The notes beneath the pieces are model-generated. The model ran no database searches, was not told the origin of the DNA, and saw nothing but the letters and a program-made list of their open reading frames with translations. This document shows, one piece after another, positions 46,580 to 59,900 of a stretch of DNA of 64,000 nt (its first letter is position 1; each line of letters opens with the position of its first letter). The stretch is from Albugo candida (Eukaryota > Oomycota > Peronosporomycetes > Albuginales), in assembly GCA_040437565.1 (NCBI GenBank), contig JBDOQK010000020.1, forward strand, positions 310,001 through 374,000. Direction: 5' to 3'. The translations under genes were made by a program, and so were the position numbers.

Positions 46580-49500
46580 CTTCCCCTTCTTCCGTTGCGC
46601 GTCGTCATAGACTGTCACATCTCTTCAGCTCCGGGATTGTCTTTGACCCACCGTGACAGCAGGACCGGAACATCTTCATGCATTATAACAGCGGGCTCCC
46701 AGCTGTTTTCCGCGCTATCTAGTTCGATCCATTCGACCAAGATTTCCCATGTCTATGTATCGCGATTGATACGGCACTCCAAGAATCGTTTCACAGATGC
46801 CCGCCATTCGCGAACACGATATGATCCTTTAGGTCCTGCGTAACTTCCAAATAACCTTCTTTGTAAAGCCGTAGGCGCGAAGCATGACGCGCGTGAACAT
46901 CGTAGGGTTCCATTAGTTCCTGATACACCCAATCGTTTAATGTAGACACCACACGGTATGGTCCTTTCCACCGTAGGACCAATTTGTTTGCGTGCTTCAT
47001 GACTTGACCGGATAGGACAAAATCACCAATTTCAAAATTAATACATATGACGCCCTTTTTTTCGGCTATGACGGCGTCTTGCTGCCTCATTCTTTTGTTT
47101 TGCAGCCTCAGATAACGCCTGATGCATATGTGCCAATGTATCTTGAAGGGTTTGGATAGAGTCTTGCTGTTTGGTAGTCAACTCTAGCGCGGTCATAGAG
47201 TCCAAATTGTTCCATGCCGCCGGCCGATATAACACGCTGACCGGATCTCCTGCTGGAAGGGCCGTAAACCCCGTAACCGGTGCGTACCCATTCAATCGAG
47301 CCGATGGTAGTTGATTTACAGACGATTGACAGAGCGGCAACAAACTGGGCCACTCTGCAATCCTCAGCTTCCTCTCGCTCAAAAGACATCGCATTATCTT
47401 GAGTAACTGACGGTTTAGTACTTCGAACGACCCATTCGCCCACGGACAATACGCCGTCACGAAATGATGTTTCATGCGTAGGATTTTTGACAATTTCGAT
47501 ATAACTTCATTCTTGAAATCTGACCCTCTATCGGATACCCAGACCGAGACCGCGCCATACCGTTTAAACCAATCCAATATTGCTGCCACGGTGACATCCG
47601 TGTTGGCCACCACACTAGGAATAAACTCACAAAACCCGCTCATTCCATCCTTAAATACGAGCACATAACGATATCCTCCACTGCCTGCAGGCATGGATAG
47701 AGAATCGAAATGTAAGATTTCGTTCGTTTTGGTTGCTCTCAGAGTCTCTCCAAATGGGCGAGGACATCTCCCTCCTCGCGCTGAAAGACAGTGTAGACAT
47801 CGAAGCACGAATTCTTTCACGTCACGATTCATCGAGCTCCATGTGACATGCTTTGACAATATCTGGAATGTCGTCGCGACACCACGATGACCTGCAGAAC
47901 CCGCATGTACCACAATACACAAGCGTTGCTGAATTGTGACGGCACTATCAGGAATCCATATTCGATTTTCCGTATCTACCAAGACACCACGTTCCTTGTC
48001 TGTCGTTAATTTTGGGATTTCTAAACGGCTGCGTTCCTGCGAAGCGGATTGTACCAGCTTAATTTCGTCCAACGACGGCCACTCGAAAGCAGTATCTTCC
48101 AGCGGTGTTACTTTTTGTTCAACAGCCAGAGCATAGCATTTGGTGGTACTCTGTTTCGTTTTTTGATTTGGCGATCCCCAACGGGAAAGCATATCGCCCC
48201 AGACATTTTCATCCCCAGATACATACTCAATCACATAACGAGAAGTTTGCAAGACCATTGCCCATCGTTGAAGCTTGTCTGCTTTATATCTTGCAATGTT
48301 TGTATCCACGCTGTCTGGATCGAAAATGAATTTTAGATTTCGATGATTAGTGAATAGATGGAAACCCCGCTCTCTTAGAGAATATACTCAAATCGTTTAC
48401 ACGTCTCCACAATGACAAAAGCTTCCTTCTCCACTATTGCCCATCGTGCTGCAGCTCCCTTGAACTATCCACTTATAAATGCGAGTGGTACATGTACTTG
48501 CTCGCTGAGGGGATTATCCAACTCACCGGGCCTCACTTGAGTAACAATAGCTCCCCAGTAATCTTGAGAGGCGTCCGTATCGACACAGACCTCCTAGTCC
48601 TCTTTCGGGTGTGCTATCGGTGCCATCGCTCAGAGTGCGTCCTTGATCAATTGAAAACATTGGTCGTGCGATGGCCCCCATTCATGGTCATCTAATCGGA
48701 CTTGCACCAGCTTTCTCTTCTTTCTGCTCCCCGCCGCTTTCATGGTCTTCTCCAACAAATCATGGAGGGTTTGTACCAGCGCCGAGTAGTTTGCTATATT
48801 ATTCCGCATTTGATTTACCGCAGAGAGAAATTGCTGAAGGTCTGCAGCCGTGCCTGGTCGTCCCATTTCGCATTATCCTTGAATCCGCTCGGCACAATGG
48901 CTCACTCCCTTTCCAGAAATTGTCTTTCCGCACACAACGTTTCAAAAGAGAGAAAACAGCATTTTTTTGGATGTAGCTTCACTCCAAATTCTTCACATCG
49001 ACTAAGAACGATTTCCAAAACATCAAGAAGCCTTGTTTCTGATTCAGCATAACCGAAAACGTCGTGCAGCCATACTTGAACACCCTGATTTAAAACGGGT
49101 TTCAACACTCGCTCCGCAACCTGCTGTGCAAAAGCTACAGCATCTGTTGAGCCCATAATAACACGATTTCCCGTATAAAGTCCTTCCGGTGTGACAACAG
49201 TAAAATAATCACGACTGCTTTCATCTAGCGGTAGTTGCAAGTAGAGACGAAAACAATCCAGCGAAAAGTAAAAGCGTGATCCATCGAGACTCGCGATAAC
49301 CACTTCCAAATGTGGCATGGGCCACGCCATCGGTATTGTTAGAGCATTGGCTGCACGCAAGTCCACCGTCATTCGATAGCTTCCGATATCTTTCTTTGCT
49401 AAACTTCGAGCCACGCTACCCCATCTTGAGTCGGGATTTCAGGTTATGCTCTTCCAGACTGGATATATGCTCCTTTAAGAAATCTCGATGTAAAGGCGTA

Positions 49501-51761
49501 AAGCGTCTAGATCTCGCCATCACTGGTTTAGTACCTTCCTTTATCTGTACGTTAAGGGGAGGAACTTTGACTGGGGGATCTGCTGCGACCTCCACCCGAA
49601 AAGATCCTGATACCGATAGAGTAATGATGTCAGTCGTGAAAGTGATTCTTCCTTCGCGCCATTTTCTCTTGCTTCTACGACTTTTGACTCAAGAATTTCT
49701 TTAACAGCATCTCTTTGGGCCTCCGCCTTGACCACCTCCGGTAGCATCATAAAGTTTTCTCTCTCATCAAAGTCGATGCTGTCGTTGGCATAGCACGCTT
49801 CGTCGCATTTCTCCAATACATGACACGAAGGGGTACTGCCTCCCGTACTGTCTTCGATCCCCGAAGCGTCCCAAATTCGTTTTCGCTGTCTTGCTGCTCC
49901 CAGTATAGCCTCGGCGGAATATCCCATCAGCTCCATCATGCCACGATCGATCAATAACGTCAACGATTTGTCGCTTTCGTTTACCATCACCTCCAGATTT
50001 CTCCAGATTAAAGGTCCACTCGACGTGGGAAATTCTACGCAATCCAAAATTACTCGACGCTTTATCCATATCGTCGTGTCTCCGAGCGTATTTATCTTCA
50101 TTGGCGTGGTGTATTGACTCACACGGACAAATGCCTTCGATTCTAACACGTCCACCAATCCCGCGGATACTATTCTTCAATCCGAGCCAGAGTCCAATAG
50201 AGTACATACATTTTGTATTCCATCCACGGTAGCGAAGAACTCCCCCTTTTCTTTCAGTAGAGCAGCTTTCTTCACATTCGGTGCTTTCGCGTAATATTCT
50301 TCACGATTGTTTTGTCGGTTCCTTAAGAGAGCTTCCGCTTCGCCTGGTGCGCACCGCGAGCATCTTCTGACCGAATGATCCGTGCTTTTACACTTCAAAC
50401 ATTGAAATCTGTTCCGCGGCGGACCAGATTGCAACATTCGTTTCCCCTTTTCCTCTTCTTTCGTCCTTTGCTTCTGGACAGGCACACGTCGTTGTTGAGC
50501 AGAAGACAATCGTGTTTTTGTTGCTGCAACATTCCGTATCGACTCCACACGGGTTGCCTCAAGCTCCCATTCCATGAAACTTCTCAATTGTCCTAGACAC
50601 CACTGGTTGAACGCCACCGGATTCTTCTTCAGATCTTTATTCGTGTCCATATTCAGCTTCTCTTAAATTCCCGTGGATTGAAGTACGCACAAGTTGCACT
50701 TCTGCAAATAGACTGCGGTTTATTATATAAATATATTCCATGCATTTATTCCTTGTCATTCTAACCTTGTAACTTGATTTCACTTCCATTACATCTCTAC
50801 ATACTATACACTAATACAACGAGTCCATCCACCTTCAACCATCCAATTCACGATCCTCTTTGCATCCACCTGCTCCACATAATGTTGCAGACCCTCCTCC
50901 TCCAATACGCGATAGCTTTGATTTCGGAGCCGCGACATACGAGATCCAGCATCTATTAATCGCGTGTCCATCTTGAACTTTGTCATCATTTCATCCATCT
51001 TGCCCAGCTCGAAGGAATCTGTTGTAATAGCTTCTGTGAAGTAGTTTATCCAATCCTCTTCGACTACATCTTCCGGTTGTTTACACATTTCGAATTTTAC
51101 GATCTGAGCACGTGTCCAAGCATCCACGCACGCTGACACCGGCATCACAAAGGGCTTGTTCTGACACGTCTCATACGCGAGCAATGTATTGTAGTACGAT
51201 TGGTATTTTTTCACAAATTCCCGCCTATCNNNNNNNNNNNNNNNNNNNNNNNNNNNNNNNNNNNNNNNNNNNNNNNNNNNNNNNNNNNNNNNNNNNNNNN
51301 NNNNNNNNNNNNNNNNNNNNNNNNNNNNNTTGTTTACACATTTCGAATTTTACGATCTGAGCACGTGTCCAAGCATCCACGCACGCTGACACCGGCATCA
51401 CAAAGGGCTTGTTCTGACACGTCTCATACGCGAGCAATGTATTGTAGTACGATTGGTATTTTTTCACAAATTCCCGCCTATCCCGCGACGTCTCTCCGGT
51501 GTAGATCGGATGCTTTGGCAATTGCGGCGCATTTGAGATGCGATTATCTCCCGACAGAACCATCGTATCCACATCCCCTGTCAATCGTCGCACCCGTTCC
51601 TCCGTCAAATTTCCAACTGAACAGGTCCTTCTGGGTCTATTCGTCTTCGTTCCGCACGCACCCTCATCCTCTCTGGATCCGACGCTATAGCTTCGAGCTC
51701 CGCGTACATGGAGTCGTTGCTCATCGTCCAACCTCGAGCACAGTTGAACTAAAGTTAAGTT

Positions 51762-51939
51762 AGATCTGTCTTTCAGTTCGATCTACAAGTCACAGACGGC
51801 TTCTGTGACTGTAGTCGGTCCTCCGTATTGATCTCCGCTATTATCATTCCAAAAGATCTCTGTATTAGCTTCTTTTTTATCACTACCGTACTTAACCTAT
51901 TTCACTTCGTACGAGACACAAGGGATTCAGATCCCATCA
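51762..51939 (-). repeat. Right LTR (5' LTR of the minus-strand element)
   Basis: 178 bp partner of 46402-46579. A clean target-site duplication is not obvious; AAAT occurs at both outer edges but the LTR boundary is uncertain by a base or two. Confidence 0.85.
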
Positions 51940-52479
51940 AATGTCATGCAGCTATATAGGAAATGTTGCAGATCTTGAGGATTTGTTGCAACAGATCCAT
52001 GGCAAAAAAGGCAATTTGCTTAGCACCAGGAAAGGAAAATATAAACAAAATCTGCTATAGAGAAATGCCTTGGATGGGCGATTTCATGACCAAGCTTGTA
52101 ACAGGGTATCACGATTTGCAGTGAACAATTCTACCGTCTGGTATGCATGAGATAGAAAAACATCAGTTCAGTATGTTTTGGACAAATGTTAGCAATTTCA
52201 TATTTCCATCATGCTGACAAACGTCTGGCAGCAAATGGCACTTGGCACTTGGTTTATTGTATTGCATATTCCTCTCGCCCTATGATCAAGTTGATGGAAA
52301 GATAAACTACTTTTGAATCCATTACTTTCATCAATAGCGTCGCTCACATTCGTTGAGCATTACGCCCATGATAACAAGCTAATTTCGTCTCTCATAGCTT
52401 ACGAGCTCATTTGAGCCTCATATACATCGAACAGTTTTCGGTGGTTAGGGGTGACGCCCTGCCTGGGTCATGCCCACAG
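51940..52479. other. Spacer between retrotransposon and LINE, nothing recognised
   Basis: AT-rich DNA with no frame of interest. Confidence 0.45.
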
Positions 52480-53685
52480 CTTCTAATTCTGACGGCTCTT
52501 TAATCCGGTTTTTAAGACCCTCCAACTCGGCCCCTTCAATGTTCGCGGACTAACGTCGAACATAAAGCAGACATGCTTGAGGAAAGATCGCGCGCGGTAC
52601 AACTTGGACGTATGTGCTCTGCAGGACACTAAAATGACAGAAGCTCTCGTCGACTTCCGAAGGCCATCCGATCGAATCATACTTCTTCCTTCAGCGACAC
52701 CCTATTACGGTCTTGGATTTATTTTGTCCGATTGAGCTGCTAATCATGTGCATCGGTATTGGATGGTCAGCTACCGCATCGCCGCATTACAGTTGAAACT
52801 CTCTAAGAAAGTCACGGTTTCATTCATCTACGTCTATGCCCCGCATATGGGACGCTCTGCAGACGAATCTGATGCCTTTTATGAGACACTTCAGCAAACA
52901 ATACAGCGCTTTCGTCACCAGCTTTTCTTCATTTTGGGAGACTTTAACGCCNNNNNNNNNNNNNNNNNNNNNNNNNNNNNNNNNNNNNNNNNNNNNNNNN
53001 NNNNNNNNNNNNNNNNNNNNNNNNNNNNNNNNNNNNNNNNNNNNNNNNNNNTTTTGGAAAGTATGGATTCACTCTCACTTACTCCCAGAAACACTACGCG
53101 TTCGCTTATACAATATCCATGTGTTACCTATCCTACTGTACAACTGTGGAACATGGGGTCTCACAGAACGCGACATTGGCAGTCTTGAAGCGTATCACCG
53201 ACGTCACCTTCGCCGCATCCTCCGCATCCACTACCCTCAGCAAATCAGCAACGCGGAACTATAGAAGCGCTGTAACACAAAACCGCTTCGAATCCACCTG
53301 ATGAGGTCTCGCTGGACTCTTTGGTCATATTCTCCGCCGCGCACAGCCTATTCCAGCTTAAATGAACATGCTCCGATATTATGATTCTGCTGGTAATTTG
53401 CCGACTCATCGGGGCCGCACACCTACTTGCCTCCCAACCGTTCTCGACAAGGATCTACGGCTCGACATAACTTCCAGTGTACGTCTCCGCAGTACCGCAG
53501 ATCTGTACGCCCTATCAAATATAGCACAAGACCGCGCATTATGGAAAGAACTTACTCAGCGTGTCTGCAATAGCCAGGAACTAATTTACCGGAATAAAGA
53601 AACAGTCAGGCGTAAGCGAAAGCTAGAGTCTGCTAATACGGACTTGATGCCGCCGCGAAAACGCACATAATAATAATATATCGAA
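52480..53685 (+). mobile_element. LINE (non-LTR retrotransposon) fragment
   Basis: The plus strand encodes the start of an apurinic-type endonuclease domain ('LQLGPFNVRGLTSN', 'CALQDTKMTEALVDF', 'VSFIYVYAPHMGRS', 'FILGDFNA'), with an in-frame stop at 52733-52735. After the gap at 52952-53051 the frame resumes with the C-terminal end typical of such elements ('LPILLYNCGTWGLT', 'EAYHRRHLRRILRI', then 'RWTLFGHILRRAQPIP' and a basic tail ending PPRKRT at 53670), with stops at 53262 and near 53358. The reverse transcriptase between is not in the assembled sequence. An ATAATAATATA tract at 53668-53680 may be the 3' tail. A dead copy. Confidence 0.8.
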
Positions 53686-54338
53686 CAGGAGAGCGAACCC
53701 CCAGAACTATGACATGTATTCCAAGTCGATCATCAACTGGAAGAAAGCTGTAGCTGCATGACAACGGGACCTTGGCACATGCTTCCCCTTTCATGCTTGT
53801 TTTGGAAGGGCTTATCGTAGAAATACTCCAAATCAAAACATAGCATTCATTTCATACGACATGTAATATGTCGTAATGGAAGTAATTCATGCGGCACCGA
53901 TTGCCTCCATTACATCAGCGATAATCGTATCAATAAAATATAATCATACAATAAGGAAAATAGCATTCTGAGTCGATCAAGTGACTCCCTCTACTCATCA
54001 ACACTTTTGTATCTATCAAGGTCTATAATGAGACTTTCCAAGCCAGCTTTTGAGACGATGTTGTTGACCGTATAAGTTCGCACATTTCATTTTACATCGC
54101 ATCTGTTCTATCTCGTAAACACGGAGCTAGCACGTCAGGAGTCTCTGTGTTTGAATCCTTTCTCTCAGAGGTTATCCCTTCAACAGAGTACAAGGTGGCA
54201 ATCATTAAGAATACAAGAGCGGCCGTAGCGGACAACAATTTGCATTAGATTCGATTCCTAGGCTCTCAATACCGATTGAGCTCGCTATGGGATAGCTTGC
54301 AACATACACAACACGATGAACGGCATTTAAACAGACGC
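53686..54338. other. Intergenic, nothing recognised
   Basis: About 650 bp between the LINE fragment and the carboxypeptidase stop. Short frames only. Confidence 0.5.
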
Positions 54339-55685
54339 TCAAAACTTCTCGAAAGTGAATGCTCTCAGCAGTTCCAAAGAATTTTCCGGTTGATTTAATG
54401 GTACCATGTGGCCAGCATTGTAAACTTGTACGAACGATAGCGCACCTGCAGTACGAATTTTTCCAGCAGTAGCATTGTTTACTTTCCAGTCAACATCGTG
54501 TGCAGATGCAAATTGACTTTTCAATTTCCAATCCAATGCAAGTGTCCAAGCTTTGCATCCGATCCAATTCACGATGTAGTCCGCATCGCCAGCGTACACT
54601 AGAACTCGGATACCAGACTCCAGCAAGGGCACCAGGAGCTGCTGGAAATTTTTCATCCAGTCAAAAGCGAATCCGGCATACACAACAGGATTGCAAGCAG
54701 TCCATTTCGGACCATGAGGATCCACGTTCAACTTCCTTAAAACTTCATCCATTCTCAAAAATTTCTCCACATTCGAGAAATTATAACACATGGGTGGGTG
54801 CTCGCATTTTTCACGAATATCGTACACATTGAGCCCAGACTGTTGATAAGGAAGAAGGAGAGCCGCATTACAGAAGGACTCGGCAGCCAAACACGCTGAT
54901 TTCATATTTTGACATGCCTTGATCATGGCAACACAAACTTCAGCAGCCATTTTCATGGCAACATACGTCATATGAGATACTGCGGTAACACCGTATGTGT
55001 TATGGTATGCCATTTCTGGATATGAACGATATTGTACTTGAGGATCAGTAAGTCCGTTTCCAATACCCACTCCCTGTAAATTTATATGGATACCAGTTTT
55101 TCGTTGATTTTCGACAAAAATTCGGTTAGCGACCGCAGGGACATAATGTCCTCCATAACTCTCCCCAAAGACATAAAATGGTTGCGTTTTGTACTCTGGA
55201 TGTGCCTGGAAAAATTCCTGAATGAATCTGTACATGTCTTGCCCGATTTCTTTTTCATTCGTGTCATACTCATCAACATTACCATAGCTGAATCCGACTC
55301 CAGCAGGTTGATCGATCCAAACAACGTTGGCATTGGCATTCCAGCCATATGGATTTCTGTGCAAGGAGCCATTTTTGCTCAAAAGACAGGGACCGTTTTC
55401 TATCAGTAGTGCTAGCATAGAGCTACAGCCTGGTCCACCAGTAAGCCATATAACGAGCGGGTCCGTTTTTGGATCGGAACGAGACTCAAAGAACCAGTAA
55501 AAGTAGTGCTTGGATTTCGATCCATCGATTTTCAAGTAACCGCTTAATTGCTTTGGTGTGTCACAGAAGTCCGTTTCTACAAAGGTTTCGATTAGTGCAT
55601 AACTTTCATTTATCTCGGAACTCTCTGTCGCGGCGATACAGACAGAGAAAGAAAGAAGGACTAACGGGATGATTTGAGATCGCAT
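54339..55685 (-). CDS. Serine carboxypeptidase (peptidase family S10)
   Basis: An intron-free gene of 448 aa. It removes C-terminal amino acids from peptides, typically in the vacuole or outside the cell. The first 19 residues are a signal peptide ([19 protein letters not shown]). The family motifs are complete: oxyanion and substrate region '[10 protein letters not shown]' (79-88), '[13 protein letters not shown]', nucleophile Ser176 in 'GESYGGHY', Asp in '[11 protein letters not shown]', and His in '[11 protein letters not shown]' near the end. Six or more cysteines in the middle match the carboxypeptidase Y pattern. No long propeptide follows the signal, unlike yeast CPY. The start faces the LSm11-like gene with 88 bp between ATGs, suggesting a shared promoter. 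Confidence 0.95.
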   Translation of the reverse strand: MRSQIIPLVLLSFSVCIAATESSEINESYALIETFVETDFCDTPKQLSGYLKIDGSKSKHYFYWFFESRSDPKTDPLVIWLTGGPGCSSMLALLIENGPCLLSKNGSLHRNPYGWNANANVVWIDQPAGVGFSYGNVDEYDTNEKEIGQDMYRFIQEFFQAHPEYKTQPFYVFGESYGGHYVPAVANRIFVENQRKTGIHINLQGVGIGNGLTDPQVQYRSYPEMAYHNTYGVTAVSHMTYVAMKMAAEVCVAMIKACQNMKSACLAAESFCNAALLLPYQQSGLNVYDIREKCEHPPMCYNFSNVEKFLRMDEVLRKLNVDPHGPKWTACNPVVYAGFAFDWMKNFQQLLVPLLESGIRVLVYAGDADYIVNWIGCKAWTLALDWKLKSQFASAHDVDWKVNNATAGKIRTAGALSFVQVYNAGHMVPLNQPENSLELLRAFTFEKF

Positions 55686-55773
55686 AGCACAATATCTTTT
55701 CCCAGCGATTCTATTTTTTAGCTGCCCTTATTATAGCGCGGTGTACTGACAATGCTTGAGTACAGCGCTCAGG
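55686..55773. promoter_or_regulatory. Putative bidirectional promoter
   Basis: Only 88 bp separate the ATGs of the divergent carboxypeptidase and LSm11-like genes, so both must start transcription from this stretch or within each other's leader. No core element is identified with confidence. Confidence 0.5.
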
Positions 55774-56549
55774 ATGGAAGAATGTCTAAGACTATTTTAC
55801 GCCAAGCATAATCCTGGCAATTTGGAAAATGTGTACGTCTTCCTGCAACACAAAGCATCGGCTGAATGATTTGGTGTGATAGAGCTGAAATTACGCGGCG
55901 ATTCCGAGGTCGCGAGTTAGAATTGTGCGCAAAATTGAGAAATAAGTATGGCTGTACACCCACCTTGATGCAACCTTACGAGTCCGTGCCGTACCCAAAT
56001 CCAAAAATCTTCTCGAGACAGTTAGTATACAGATGCTATTCTGAACATGTCAGCTAGACTTACTTAGGATTTCTTCGTAGTGTAGAGAGGCATCACGAGG
56101 CTGCAATAACATTTATACAAAATCGTCCGTCACATGCAGCACCGAGATTATTCAACGCCATCGCAGGTACCATATCAACCGATCACTGCCAATATAGTGT
56201 ATTGACAGACTTCATAGGTACATTCGCACAAGGACCACTAAGCTTTTTGTACAGCTGTCTCCAAAAGCGAAGGTATGTGAGGGTCATTTTGAGGCGTGTC
56301 GACAATATCCGGGGATTTTGTACCGCGTATCTAAAAGCGTTTGATAAGCATTGCAACTTGATTTTACTGGATGTGAAGGAGTGTGTTATACACAGAAACA
56401 TGAAAAAGAGAAACATTCAGTATCGCTATAGCATCTACAAACTGACAACGTACGAGCACGACAAAGCTGGCGGGATGAATATAGAATCACGATACCACGA
56501 GCAACTATTCGTACGTGGGGATAACATTGTGATGATTTACGCGGTTTGA
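55774..56549 (+). CDS. LSm11-like Sm-fold protein
   Basis: Four exons, join(55774..55832, 55883..56020, 56081..56166, 56209..56549), give 207 aa; introns are 50, 60 and 42 nt with donors GTACGT, GTTAGT and GTACCA, all junctions in frame. The last exon holds a split Sm domain: 'GPLSFLYSCLQKRRYVRVIL', 'IRGFCTAYLKAFDKHCNLIL' then LDVKE (Sm1), an insertion of about 35 residues, and 'QLFVRGDNIVMIYAV' (Sm2) ending the protein. LSm11, a subunit of the U7 snRNP that processes histone mRNAs, has the same GPLS..L lead-in, VRGxC.GFL.AFDK..N Sm1 and a long insert before Sm2. The human insert is longer. Another diverged Sm protein is possible. Confidence 0.78.
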
Positions 56550-56999
56550 CTATGAGCATATCGCGTTCAACATAGCCTAAGAAAGTAGTCTACACTGATT
56601 ACGAATACGGCGAGGATCTTCATAAATACTTGTTTATCTATGGTAAATGCTTCTTCATTTAGAATCAGCGTGGTGGTACTTTAATATCATCAGATCCAGA
56701 TATGAGATTATTCCATCAGTAAAAAATTAGAGTATGTATATGTCAACATCATTGATTCCATTGGGATCTCAATCTATTGTTACATCTTGTGGAATTTTTG
56801 TGAATGAGTGTTTAGAGGCTCTCAATTTCACTCCATTCGTTGTCAGCCAATCAAAATTGGAGGCACTAGGGAGATGACTGACATTATGTAGGCACCCCAC
56901 ATTGGTCAACCACGTTCTGTTACATAAAAAAAGTCTTCCCTGATGCAGAGAATCCTTTTAATTAACTAACAACTCTTTCAAAATTGAAGAGGTTCTAGT
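56550..56999. other. Intergenic, upstream of the PHD-homeodomain gene
   Basis: 450 bp, AT-rich. It includes CAACTCTTTCAAAATTG about 35 bp before the ATG, which could hold an initiator-like element; this is weak. Nothing else seen. Confidence 0.4.
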
Positions 57000-59900
57000 A
57001 TGGAAAATAATGCCTCTCTGATACCACCTCCCCCTCCTTCTCCTCCTCCGCTTCCTCCAAGCTCTCCTTGCTCCGCTACACAAACTACAAATGAGACAGA
57101 GAAGAAGAAGGCACTCCTTGTTTACCAAAGCTATCAACCGTCTGCTTCAGAGGACGATGACGATGATGAAAGAGAAGAAGATGAAGATATTGAAGACGAA
57201 CAAAATGAATCTGTAGAAGGAGACAACGAAGGAAAGTGGAAAATCGGCAATCAAGAATCCCACCTGATGAAAGCTTCTGAGTCTGTGGCCGCGGGCCAAG
57301 ACTCTAGAGAATCCAATATGGCAGAGGACGACGAAGATGATGAAGACGTTTCAGCTCATGCGCATTCTGATGAAGATTTGGATTCCCTACCACCAATCGA
57401 GAAAGCAGATCTGTTGTTGATGACCACTAAGCCTCGAAATGATCATAACTCACAAATCTACTCAACAAATCATTCGTTTTACAAGAAAGCCACCATGGAA
57501 GGCAATATATCTTCTATCCCAGATGATATAGGGACAGATAAATTACAATGCAGAGATGCGACAAGTCCTCTGATCGAAGGTAAAGGAGCTTCACGAAATC
57601 TCAAATCGAGCAATCGACGTACCACAAATGTTCGCCGTGAATGTGAGGTCTGTCATGAATGTCGGGGAGGCCGAAGGGCAATGATTTGTACTGTCTGTAA
57701 ATGCATGTATCATTCAAGTTGTTATCGCAAAAATATCTCCAAATCTGTTCATATCACACCAGATAAGCAATGGTATTGCCCGGAATGCGATCCAGGTGCA
57801 AGTGGGCAAGTGGAGAATGAAGATTTTCGAGCCATCGAGTATGGGCTTAATGCAACTCCTCGAACATCTCGTCGTAATGACCCAAGTGGGAGTGGCTCAC
57901 ATATCAAAAACACAATGAAGGAGGGCGCTGCAGGCAATCGAAGTGCATCTAATACTGCAAATTCCCATTGTGACACCGGAATAGTGACACAACTAGAAGA
58001 AAAACTTAAATGGGTCAGTGACGTTGCACTACATGGTGGTAAACAAGCAAACTGGATAATTCTTGAACAAACAAATGACATTCTTGCCATTCTTGTTCCA
58101 GTATTAGCAAGTTTGAAAGAAAAAATGAGCCAACAGGGGAACCTGACGGAAGTATCGAATCAAAGTCCTGTGTCTATCAATACGCTGAGTGAGCATCCAG
58201 ATCTTGGGAAATCATCGTCCGAAAGCACAGCGAAAAATCAAGACTTCNNNNNNNNNNNNNNNNNNNNNNNNNNNNNNNNNNNNNNNNNNNNNNNNNNNNN
58301 NNNNNNNNNNNNNNNNNNNNNNNNNNNNNNNNNNNNNNNNNNNNNNNGGCTTAATGCAACTCCTCGAACATCTCGTCGTAATGACCCAAGTGGGAGTGGC
58401 TCACATATCAAAAACACAATGAAGGAGGGCGCTGCAGGCAATCGAAGTGCATCTAATACTGCAAATTCCCATTGTGACACCGGAATAGTGACACAACTAG
58501 AAGAAAAACTTAAATGGGTCAGTGACGTTGCACTACATGGTGGTAAACAAGCAAACTGGATAATTCTTGAACAAACAAATGACATTCTTGCCATTCTTGT
58601 TCCAGTATTAGCAAGTTTGAAAGAAAAAATGAGCCAACAGGGGAACCTGACGGAAGTATCGAATCAAAGTCCTGTGTCTATCAATACGCTGAGTGAGCAT
58701 CCAGATCTTGGGAAATCATCGTCCGAAAGCACAGCGAAAAATCAAGACTTCCCGGCATTGATGAAGTGGGTGCACGAAGAGCTGACCGCTCTTAAACACG
58801 TCACTCAACAGCTGCAGATGGCCGGAATACAATACGAAATCGATATGATACGGGAAATTCGGATGGTATCCTCTTCTGCTGATGGTAAAAACGGACTTTA
58901 TCCGGGGCCAAATGGCTTCAAGAATTCAAATGGTCGGCTGGGATGTTCATCAGGAACGGGATCTGGTTTGTTTCGAGGGGCTAGCGGAACAGGTGGTGGG
59001 GCTGGAGGCGGTTCTAAAGTCAAAAATGGAGCTAGTCGTCTTTATTCCTCGAAACAGATTCAAAAGCTAGAAGAATGGTATCAAAAGTCCTCAAGGCCAG
59101 AAGCTAGTGAAATACAGGCAATGTATCGTATTATCAATAGTGCGGAATACGCTGACCGTGAATTACAACCGGATGGTATCTCGGTCAAGCAGATTCGAAT
59201 TTGGTTTGACAATCGGCGTGCCAAAGAAAGACTCGACTATATGCGACTGAAAATGAAGGACATTTCCACTGCCGATATGGACGCTGAAAGCGTCAAGAAG
59301 ATGAAAGCGGCATATATCGATGAAGCTAAAGAGGTATTGGAAGCGCGTGTATCGCGTTTACGTGAAAATGGCAAAAGCGCTACGCAGATTGTCGATGAAG
59401 CCGATCTGCTGCTCATAGCTAGTGGAGAACGGCCACTCGCTTCCAAACCTCCACGATCAAGTCAAAATACTTCTAAAGCTTCGTCTGGACAAAATTCCTC
59501 CGTGAGTGGCGCACATAAAAGTAGCTTGATCGATCAAAAACCACCACTAAGCTTGAAAAAGAGAATACGAATGGATTCTGTTGCATCGGTGCGAAAAGCG
59601 GTCAAGGAGGCAAAAGACACAGGAAAGACAGAGGACGAAATCAGATCCATCCGTACCACAGCTATTGAGGTTGCTAAGCAACGCCTGCACATCCCGTACA
59701 AGAATGCCCGCGTTGGACCTTCCAGACCATTGGGGAAAAACGAAGTCACTCACATCAAATTCAAAATGCTAAAGCTCTTGGAAGAAGGTGCACCAGCAGA
59801 AGAAGTGACGGATATAATCGAATTACTCTTATCTGTCGTCATTCCTCGTCAAGTTTTGCTCGATTCTGGGCTAACAAGGCAACTTGAATTGGCGCTAAAA

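Larger units (their letters stand above)
46402..51939 (-). mobile_element. Ty3/gypsy LTR retrotransposon, broken
   Basis: Two direct repeats of 178 bp, 46402-46579 and 51762-51939, close the element; they differ at several positions, so the insertion is not recent. On the minus strand the order is gag (about 50800-51730), a CCHC-type zinc knuckle (near 50400), an aspartic-protease signature DSG (near 50190), reverse transcriptase (about 48900-49420), RNase H region (about 48200-48870), integrase with its HHCC-like zinc part and core (about 47080-48000), and a chromodomain-like end (about 46790-47040). RT before integrase marks the Ty3/gypsy (Metaviridae) order. Coding capacity is broken at several places and it is a fossil. 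A 154-bp duplicate around the 100-N gap (51230-51329) within gag is an assembly artefact. Confidence 0.88.
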
